From: Geosiphon pyriformis | Taxonomy: Eukaryota > Glomeromycota > Glomeromycetes > Archaeosporales > Geosiphonaceae | Assembly: GCA_016748015.1 (NCBI GenBank) | Contig: JAAOMT010000148.1 | Coordinates: forward strand, 1-24,832 | Length of the DNA: 24,832 nucleotides | Direction of reading: 5' to 3' | Part shown: positions 8,559 to 16,332 of the stretch, piece by piece | How the letters are laid out: the number at the start of each line of letters is the position of its first letter | Numbering within the stretch: the first letter of the stretch is position 1 | Made by a program: the position numbers and the translations under genes | Notes under the pieces: model-generated | Told to the model about the DNA's origin: nothing | The model's database searches: none | The model's input: the letters and a program-made list of their open reading frames with translations, nothing else

Positions 8559-9180
8559 TATCCAAAATATTTCTTTATTTTTTAAATTTTTTTAAATTTT
8601 AGTCTTAATTTAATTACTTTTATTATAATTATTCTTTAAAACATTTAACAAATGTCTTAAAAATTAATAATAATATTAAAAACACTTTTTGACTTACTTA
8701 TAATAATTAATAAAAGTTAAATTAATTATACTTAAAAGAAAACTATAATGTTAGTAATAAATAATTTTCAAAATTATTACTTTTATAGAAGGAATACAAG
8801 AAATTCTTCTAGAATTCAATTGTCAGAACTTTTGAAGCAAGCTTTAAAAAAAAATTTTATTTGTTTCTATTGATATTTTACCAAATATCACAACTTAACA
8901 AAAACTTTAACTATAAATTAATAAACAAAGCCATGAATATATATCACTATTTTTAGATATTTTTATATTAAAAAACATTTTATGAACAAAAACTAAAATT
9001 TGAAACAATTAATCTTACTTTTAAAATAATATAAAAATAAATTCACAATAAATTCAAGACAACAGCTAAATCAATAAATACTTATTACAAACTTAGAGCA
9101 GTTTTTAGACTCTATAATTTATTTAATACTTGTAAAAATGTCTTAAAAATTCACATAATTAATAATAATTTAAAATTTAG
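8559..9180 (+). pseudogene. Decayed copy of the gypsy extra ORF
   Basis: This continues the gypsy copy interrupted at 4290. It aligns by eye to 434-1030: the untranslated lead-in, the start region near 8628-8645, and body blocks such as CTTTTATAGAAG near 8780, TTATTACAAACTTAGAGCAG near 9085 and TTTTTAGACTCTATAATTT near 9110. The start codon is lost and stops are frequent. Most differences from the intact ORF are C-to-T or G-to-A. Similarity fades after about 9180, so neither the ORF end nor an LTR can be followed. Confidence 0.75.
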
Positions 9181-9779
9181 GACAATTTAAAACTCCAACT
9201 TAATTATTTATATAATTAATGATTATTCTGTTAAATAAGTAATATTATATTATCATATAGTATTTTTAATTATAAAAATATTGGTTTGCTTTACTGTAAT
9301 TTTACCAGAATTAGCAGAATTTAAACTTTAATACTTAAGATAACTTATATTAATAGTAAAAAGTTATAAGTTATTGAATATTACAGATATAGTTTATAAA
9401 TATAAGAATTATTTAACTATTAAATTAGTAGATTTAAAATACTATGGCTTATCACAAATTATAAGTTATCTCAGTATAGATTTTTTCAAGTTTAACTGTA
9501 TATATAATTAATTATGACTAAGCAATTAAATAAAATTAATAAGTAAAAGTTTTAATTATAATTATAAAAATATAAAAAAAAAGTTTTTTAGTATTTTTTT
9601 ATTTATTGTATTATAAATTTATAATAATAATTATTATTTATTTATTTTATATGTAAAAATTTAAATTTAAAAAATTTTAAATTTAAGTTAATTTAATACA
9701 AATAAAAAACAAAATACTATTTAAATTTTTAAATTTTTTTTTGTTTTTATTATTAAAATTTTTAATAAAATAACTAAAT
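9181..9779. other. AT-rich interval, no gene seen
   Basis: This probably includes the unrecognisably decayed 3' end of the third gypsy copy, and it holds the small MITE-like unit at 9334-9474. From about 9540 it is nearly pure A/T with long homopolymer runs. No coding frame was found on either strand. Confidence 0.5.
9334..9474. mobile_element. Possible 141-bp MITE with TA duplication
   Basis: The left end (CTTAAGATAACTTAT, from 9334) and the reverse complement of the right end (CTGAGATAACTTAT, from 9474 leftward) agree over about 14 bp with one indel and one mismatch. Each is flanked by TA (9332-9333, 9475-9476). The interior is non-coding and partly self-complementary. Size, TIR and TA target fit a Tc1/mariner-derived MITE, but AT-richness makes chance pairing easy and no second copy was seen. 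Confidence 0.4.
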
Positions 9780-9789
9780 AATTAATTAT

Positions 9790-9907
9790 CTGAGTGGCTA
9801 GCTACATGTAATTTGTGTGTGAGCTACATTTAATTTGTTCCACTTAGTTTGGTTTTATGTACTAAATAGTAATTGGGCTTTACTCTTTAAATTCGTAATA
9901 AAAAAAA
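9790..9907 (+). mobile_element. LINE 3' tail, 118-bp 5'-truncated insertion with poly-A
   Basis: A patch of higher-complexity DNA ending AATTGGGCTTTACTCTTTAA, then a TAAAAAAAA tail. It matches the 3' end of the retroposed unit at 13230-13296 (TTTAATTTGTT, AATAGTAATTGGGCT, AATAAAAAAAA). AATTAATTAT occurs on both sides (9780-9789 and 9908-9917), a plausible target duplication although very AT-rich. Most likely a dead-on-arrival LINE tail; a SINE sharing the LINE tail is the alternative. Confidence 0.5.
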
Positions 9908-9917
9908 AATTAATTAT

Positions 9918-11011
9918 ATAATTTATATATAATGTAAGTTTAAGATATAATAATAGATAATTTATAATTAAAATTATATTATTAATTTTATAAAAAATTT
10001 TAAATTAAACAATTTAATAAAATAAAATAAAATTGTATTTTACAATAAATATATTTTAAATAATTACAATTATTATTTTATTTATAAAAATAATTATTTT
10101 TATATATAAATAACAATATATAATTTATATATTTATAATATATAATAAATAACAAAAAAACAGTATTATATAACAATAAAAAAGTAATTTAACTTTAATA
10201 AACAAATAATTTAATAATAAATTAATATATAAAATTAGTTTATAAATATTTTAATTATTTTTTTTTTTAAAAAGTAATAAAAATAAAAAAAATATTTATA
10301 TTATTAATAAAAAATAATATTTTAATATAATTTCATATTTTATATTGATTTTTTTAAAATTTAAAATTAAATATTAGTTATATTTTTTAGTAAATATTTA
10401 TTTAATATATTTTACAAAAAATTAACAATTATACAAATCAAAAAATAATAATAATAAAAAAAAGTTAAAATAAAAAAAAATAAAAAAGTTAATATTATTG
10501 TATTAATCTTTGTTTTTTAATAAATTTAATTCAAGTTTAAATAAATTTTTACAGTTTTAAGAAGTTTTACTTATATATTTTTTTAAAAAAATCAATAATT
10601 AAATTAATAATCTAATTAATTACCAAGTTAATAATTAAATTAATGATTAAATTATTAATAAATAATTACATTAATAACTATTTTTAAAAATAAAATAGCT
10701 AATTAATAATATTAATAATTAATACATATAACTAATTATAATAATATAAATAATAGAAACTTAAAATAAAAGTTTTAATTATTATAATATTATTGTATTA
10801 ACTAATATATTAACTTATTTATTATTTAAAACTTGAAAATATTTTTTAATTTTTAATTAAATAATAAAAAGTTTTTTATAATTAATAATATTAATAATAT
10901 AATAATATTTTATTTAACAATAATTTCAAAAATAAACACATTTAATTTTAATTTATTAATATAAACAGTTAAAAATATTTAATTATTTAATGCAACAATT
11001 ATATAATTTAC
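9918..11011. other. Extremely AT-rich filler, no gene
   Basis: Over a kilobase of almost pure A and T with repeated TTAATAATTAATAA-type words. No coding frame, RNA gene or clear repeat unit is visible. Any old sequence has decayed past recognition by eye. Confidence 0.6.
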
Positions 11012-11025
11012 AATAAGCATATATT
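11012..11025 (+). repeat. 14-bp target-site duplication, 5' copy
   Basis: AATAAGCATATATT, repeated exactly at 13297-13310 directly after the poly-A tail of the retroposed unit. Confidence 0.75.
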
Positions 11026-13296
11026 ATATTTTAAATTGTAAAAAAAATTTTTGTCTTCTTAATTTTATAATCACAATAAAAACAATAAGTAAAAAAGCTA
11101 TAGCTAATATTTTTTTTGGTATTTTACAGTTTCAACCAAAAAAGTTTTTTCTGTTATAAAAGCAGCTAAACAAAACATTTTAGAAGTTTTTTTTTTACCT
11201 AATAATTATAAAAAGCTGTTTTTAATAATTACTAAAACATTTTTTTTATCTTTGGCTGGTTTTTTATCAGTTAAAATTTCCTTAAAGAAATACACTTAAG
11301 TTAGTTTCAATATTGTTTCTATTCTATTTAAGAGCCCAAAAGTGTTTAATAACAGACCAATTAACAAGCTGGTTTTTTTTTATGGCTTTTATATCTGGTG
11401 TTGCTAGTATTATCTTTTTAAAAAATATGATCAAAAAAATCAAAGATTCAAAAAAGTAGAAGCAATTATTTGTTTCTACTATTGTTATATTGAACTCTTT
11501 TGTGGTTTCCAATGAAATTTTATATAAAATTTCTGTTGTATTATTTAATATATTATTTAAAATAGACCAAGATTAACCACTAATTATATTGTCAAATATA
11601 GTATCTTTTAACAAATTATTGCTGATTTTAGAAGCAAAGCAACTATTTTCTGTGAAGTTATTTGTTTTTGAAAACTGAACTGACTAAATAGAAACTGAAT
11701 CATTTTTTTTGCTAATTTTTGATGCTGTTACTGGTGGTGTTTGAAAAACTATTTTTAGTCATCAAAGATTTATTAAATGAGTGGTTTCTATTCTGGTGTC
11801 TGAAGTTACTTTCAAGATTAAATTAACTTATATTAAGACTGTTTTTTAGTCTGTACATGGTTTTTTGAATATAAAATCAGTGTTAAAAAACAATATAAAG
11901 CTTTTTTGTATAGAGTTTGCTTTTTAAAAGTCTTTGAAAGCTGTTTTTTGGTTGAATTTACAAGCATTATTTATTTAACTACTCTTAAAATTGCCAAGTC
12001 TTTGGTAATTTCTAAGTCTGGTTTTTTTTATTGTAATTGTATAATATAATGTGTTTTTGAGTGTGTTTTCTATTAATATTAAGATAATTTTTAATGTATT
12101 TGGTAAGATTGCTTATGTAATATTGAAGCCAACTGGCATTTGGCAATATATGATTATTCATTTTAAGAAACTAAACTTTGCTGTATTTGCTCTGAATTAT
12201 TAGTTAGGTTTGGTAGATAAAAATAGTATTAGAATTCGTTATTTGGTAAATTAAAATAAGACTATTATATTTTATAATAGATTTAAAGCCAAGTTAGTTA
12301 ATCTTTCTTTTGGCTGTACTGCTTTTAAAATTAGTAATATAATTTTTTAAGTTAGTAGTCAGATGTGTTTTATTTCTTACTTTTTTAATTTTGGTTGTTA
12401 TTTTTGGTTTGCTCTGATTACATTTAGATCTCAAGTAAATTTAAATACTATTATAAGCAAAATTAATATACTAAAAAAATATTATATTTGGTGGAAAATC
12501 TCTAGCTGTTAATGCTGTTTTAAGTATTAGAAAGTAAGTCATTTGGCTATGGATTACAAGGTGTTTTTATCTTCTTTTTTTAAGACTTTTAAAATGATTA
12601 CATTATATTTTGTAAGCTCTAAGTCTTATGTTAAAGCTTCTGTTTTTTTGAGCTTCTTTGAGTTTCTATTTCTAACAACTTTTGTCTTTTTTTTAACTGT
12701 TATTGGTAATTTTTTGGTACTGTCTTGGTTATTTTTTTTGAAATCTGATCTGACCAAACTTTTTGTATTGGTTGGATCAATTGTTAAGCCTGGCAGCTTT
12801 TTGGTTACTATATTTAAATAGTTTATTAATAATGATTTGATTTTAAGCAGTGTTTTTAACTTTAAAATTAATAAACTTATAATTCATCTAAGTTTTTTTA
12901 GCAAAGTTGTTAATAAATTGAAAAAGAAAATGGTTTTGTTAAAAAAAAATATTGTATAAATAATATTGACAAGTCTAATAATTCAAATCTTCTAGTTGGT
13001 ATTGATAATAATACATTTTCTAATTTAATTTTTTTTTAAATGCATAAATCTAATAGTATTAAAACTTATTTCTTAAAAATACTAAATAGTTGATTGGATT
13101 AATTTTTTGTAGTATTAGATTATTTGATATAATTTAAAAAATATTGGTTTTAGGTAAGTTTACTTCTATTATAGCAATATAGCATAGTTTAAATTGGTTT
13201 GAGCTAGTTATATATAGAAAACATATAAATTACACTTAATTTGTTTCAAAGTATTAGATAATAATTGGGCTATACTTATTAAACTTAATAAAAAAA
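11026..13296 (+). mobile_element. ORF1-only LINE-type retroposed unit, about 2.27 kb
   Basis: The unit lies between exact 14-bp direct repeats and ends in an A tail (13289-13298), the hallmarks of target-primed reverse transcription. Its 3' untranslated end (13230-13296) is shared with the fragment at 9790-9907. The only coding content is a decayed ORF1-like protein; no endonuclease or reverse transcriptase sequence lies between that frame and the tail. It therefore looks like a half-LINE, a non-autonomous unit mobilised by a full LINE in trans. Confidence 0.65.
11090..13190 (+). pseudogene. LINE ORF1-type nucleic-acid-binding protein, decayed
   Basis: Reading with frameshifts allowed, a continuous protein trace is visible. 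A low-complexity N-terminal part contains KVFNNRPINKLVFF near 11335-11376. RRM-like segments include IKTVF-SVHGFLNIKSV (about 11840), KPTGIWQYMIIHFKKLNFA (about 12126) and FKAKLVNLSFGCTAFKISN (about 12283) with ALITFRSQVNL. A CCHC zinc knuckle at 12510-12555 reads C-F-K-Y then H-LAMD-Y, its second and fourth Cys replaced by Tyr. A coiled coil (LKSDLTKLFVLVGSIVK, about 12740-12790) and a tail to about 13180 follow. The longest open piece is 12543-12821. Many Phe and Leu sit where Ser and Pro are expected. The role would be RNA binding in the LINE RNP. The start codon is not identifiable. Confidence 0.6.
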
Positions 13297-13310
13297 AATA
13301 AGCATATATT
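13297..13310 (+). repeat. 14-bp target-site duplication, 3' copy
   Basis: AATAAGCATATATT following the A tail, identical to 11012-11025. Confidence 0.75.
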
Positions 13311-13760
13311 TTAAAGCCAATATAATTGTTTATAATTTAATTATAGTAAAAAAAATTAAATTATATATTTTGATTTTAATACTTAGGTTAAATTCAAAAA
13401 ATAAAAACCAAAACTTATTAAACAAACTTTTTTTTCTAATAAAATTAATTATAATAATAGATTAATTAAAACTCAAATTTTTAAAATCTAGTTTTTTTTA
13501 ATAGCAAAAAAATTTTTAACTTAAAAAATCTAATATTTATATAATCATTAATTAGTAAAATAATTTCAAAAATCTTAATTATAAAAAAATATTTAAAAAT
13601 AAAATAATATTTTATTTAAAAAGTTTTCAATAAATTTTATTTATTATATATATTTTTATATATAAAATTAATAATATAAATTATAATATAATATTTTAAA
13701 ATATAAATTTTTTTAAATAAAAACATAAAAACTTTTTTCTTTTTTATGTTTAAAATTTTC
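13311..13760. other. AT-rich interval, no gene seen
   Basis: Simple A/T-rich sequence with TATATAT-type runs near 13640-13670. I see no coding frame or repeat worth naming. Confidence 0.5.
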
Positions 13761-13773
13761 TGAAGAAAAATTT

Positions 13774-14930
13774 TTGAAATTTTTTTTTTTGGTTTTTTTT
13801 GTTTATTACTTCACAATTTCTAAAGAAACTAATCCTTTTATTGTTAAGTTGGCTGTTATTATAAGTAGTTTTATGGCTAAAAAAAGACCAGTTAAAATTC
13901 TGGTATCAGATTCAATTAATAAGAGCTTGGCTCAAAAGCAAAAAGCTTTCTTTAGCAAAGTTAAGTATTTAAATAATAAATCAAATTTGAGTTTTAATAA
14001 GTCAAAGCATATTGTTAACCAGTTTACTGGGATAAATACAAATAAAAATGCTTTTAAAGTGATGTTATAGTTCAAAAATTTAATAGAAATTATAAATAAT
14101 ATAAATTAACCAATCATAAAATAGCACAACAACAATTTATAAAAAAAAAAGATTTACAAATAACAGTAAGTATTATTATACAATAGCAGTGAACACTATC
14201 ATGCAAAAACAGCAAGCACTATTTCATAATAGCAGCAAGTACTATTTAGAAATAACAAAAATAAAGTATTACAAGACATTATTTTGTAAAACAATAATTA
14301 TATATATATACAATAGTTTTTAATAATGAAAAAAAAAACAGCTTTAACTTAAAACAACAAATATCTAAATAAAATTTTATTCAAAAAGATTTAATAAAAA
14401 TAATAAATTGAATTAACATTACAATTATAAGATTAACAATAGAATTTACATATTTTTTCTAGTGAATAAAACTATTATTCTATCTTTAAATTCTTTGGAA
14501 GAATAATCTTTGATCAAGATTATTTACATAGTTACTAATTAAATTGAAAAAGCTTTATTATATACATTGTTACAAGTAATTATTTGGGGTCTCAAATCAA
14601 ATAACAAACCTGTAATTTGGTATTCAATTGATGATGTTGTTGATAATATCTAAAAGTTTTGTTAATCTAAAGGTTTTGGTTAAGTTCTTTGTATAATAGA
14701 CAAAAATTCATTATTATTGGTTTTGGTTGATTTCTCAAGTCGTTTTTCTAATTTTTGTCTTCAGCATGGTGGCCAGTTTAATCTGGCAGTCATGCTCTTC
14801 TAGTAAGCTATCCATTAATATATATAATTCTATTCTTATTTCTGGGTCTTTTACCAAGCTATTTTTAACATTAATAATTCAGTGTTTAATCTCTTTAATC
14901 AGTAGTAAATCAACAAACAAAAGTAAATAA
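13774..14930 (+). pseudogene. Decayed gene of unknown family, Lys-rich N-terminus and Ser/Thr-rich tail
   Basis: The 5' part (13774-14070) is open for 98 codons and Lys-rich (MAKKRPVKILVSDSINKSLA). A middle part rich in former Gln codons follows, and holds a 23-bp tandem repeat. A better-preserved segment at 14460-14700 contains NKPVIWYSIDDVVDNI and SKGFG. The final 67 open codons (14727-14930) end SKSTNKSK-TAA and look like a low-complexity Ser/Thr/Pro-rich tail in which Ser, Thr and Pro codons have become Phe, Ile and Leu. An A-rich tract follows directly. I do not recognise the family. At least two frameshifts and numerous stops are needed to read it as one gene, so it could be two adjacent remnants. 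Confidence 0.35.
14159..14250 (+). repeat. 23-bp tandem repeat, four units
   Basis: Four consecutive 23-bp units (14159, 14182, 14205, 14228) follow the consensus AATARCAGYAAGYACTATTT. Typical units are AATAGCAGTGAACACTATCA and AATAGCAGCAAGTACTATTT. A fifth, poor unit may follow at 14251. Most variation between units is C/T and A/G. As 23 is not a multiple of three, the array could not keep one reading frame. Confidence 0.75.
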
Positions 14931-14971
14931 AATAAAAAAAAATAAAATAAAAGAAAATAAAAGAAAATAAG
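14925..14971 (+). repeat. A-rich simple tract (AAAAT/AAAAG)n
   Basis: Runs of AATAAAATAAAA and AAAAGAAAATAAAAG begin at the stop codon of the preceding pseudogene. This could be a degraded poly-A tail, which would make that gene a retrocopy, or simply a microsatellite. Confidence 0.5.
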
Positions 14972-14975
14972 AAAT

Positions 14976-15535
14976 TAGTATTTTATCAATAGCCATGATC
15001 AAGAGCTATTGTTCTAGTGTGATTAAATGTTGGATTTTATTAACATAAAGTGTTGATAAATGGAAGAGTGATTATATTTTCAAACAAACAACAATAACAT
15101 GAATTTGAAGAATTGGAGAGATCTTTTTATTTATATAATTCCATTTCGGTTAATAACAACTATTCTTGAAATGAAGGTTAATAAATAGAGAAGAAAGGGG
15201 ATTGTTCTAAATTAATAAAACTCTATTGAATTCTCCAGGAATTGTTTTTTCTGCTTTTAACACTCTTGCTATATATATATAATTTATGTTATATGAAATT
15301 CCTTAATTCTCTAACCAGGAATTCTAGAATTCCTGAAATCCTGCAATTTCTTTAAGAAAAATTTTGGAATTCTGGAATCCTGCAATTTTTCATACAAGAA
15401 TCCTGAAATTCCTGGAATTCTGCAATTCCTCTGAGAGGAATTCTGGAATTCCACATTTATTACGTCTTCTTCTGATTGGCTAATTTATATGTTAATATAC
15501 TTCCTATATTCTATAAGTAACAACATAAGAAAATT
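14976..15535. other. Intergenic segment of more normal composition with a palindromic repeat cluster
   Basis: This is less decayed in appearance than its surroundings, with several GC-containing words. No coding frame was found. It holds a TATATATATATAATTTATG stretch at 15270-15289 and the GGAATTCC-type cluster at 15317-15452, both upstream of the frame starting at 15536, so it could be that frame's promoter region. Confidence 0.35.
15317..15452. repeat. Imperfect palindromic array of GGAATTC / TCCTGCAATT words
   Basis: Three or so units of roughly 45-50 bp contain GGAATTCTGGAATCCTGCAA or close variants, starting near 15318, 15366 and 15412 and ending in GGAATTCTGGAATTCC (15437-15452). The words GGAATTCC and GAATTC are self-complementary, so the whole cluster can fold. 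A weaker copy (CCAGGAATTG) lies at 15236. Function unknown. Confidence 0.6.
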
Positions 15536-15937
15536 ATGAAAAAGCCATTAATATTTGATGTTTTTAGATTAAAGAAACACATCAGACAATTACAAGAATA
15601 ACTTCAAAGAAAACCTCAGACAGCAGGTAAATTTCAGATTAGCCTTTGGGAAGAAGTACACAATATATAAAAACAACTAGAATTAAAAAGAAAAAACCTT
15701 AAATATATTATCATTAATATCCAACACATAAAATTAAGGAACTCACAAGAGACTGATTACAATTAAAATAGAATATCAACAATTAAAATATACCAAGAAA
15801 ACTCTTTCATAATAGTAATTTTTTTAAATGATAATATTAGTTATAAAGTAAATAATAAAGATAAAAAACAGTTTGATTCTAAAATAAATACTTTAAAGAC
15901 CAAGCAGATCAATATTAATACTGTTTTTGTTTCTTAA
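15536..15937 (+). pseudogene. Small helical protein remnant, unknown family
   Basis: From ATG 15536 (MKKPLIFDVFRLKKHIRQLQ) one frame runs 133 codons to TAA at 15935-15937 with only three internal stops, all TAA, each at a position where CAA (Gln) would fit. The sequence is rich in Lys, Gln, Glu and Leu (KFQISLWEEVHNI, KQLELKRKNLKY) and probably forms a coiled coil. It lies about 80 bp downstream of the palindromic array. I do not recognise the family. Confidence 0.4.
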
Positions 15938-16320
15938 TTGGTTTTTTTATCTATTATATAAATAATAATAATGAGATTTTTTTCTCTTTTTATTTTTTTA
16001 TTTCCTTGAATAAAAAGTAAACTAACTCAAAAATATTTAAAACTCAAGTAAAAGTGACTATTAAAACATCATTTGTTTTAAATATTAATCTTTCAACAGT
16101 TGAAAACAAAACAGTAACAATGAAAACTTATTTTATTAAAATTTTTTTTATTAATTAATAGTTTTGGAAAGATTACTACTTCTTTAAAATTTAAAAAAAC
16201 ATCAGATTAATGTTAACATTAAAGAAAAGCATAAAAAAAATTATATCATTGGCCAAAAAAAGAGCATTATTATAAACAATAATCTTAAAAAACAAGAATT
16301 TTATTTAAATTAGACTGTGA
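15938..16320 (+). pseudogene. Coding-like remnant, unknown
   Basis: Between the helical remnant and the hAT copy, plus-strand frames give protein-like pieces (VTIKTSFVLNINLSTVENK near 16053-16109, SLAKKRALL near 16246-16272) with scattered stops. This may be a C-terminal part of the preceding gene or a separate element gene. The evidence is weak. Confidence 0.2.
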
Positions 16321-16332
16321 TAATTAAAGAAA

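Noticed and set aside
11324-11512. Minus-strand 62-codon ORF
   Set aside because: Antisense to the ORF1-like trace of the half-LINE.
14159-14250. CRISPR-like array
   Set aside because: The units abut with no spacers and the host appears eukaryotic.
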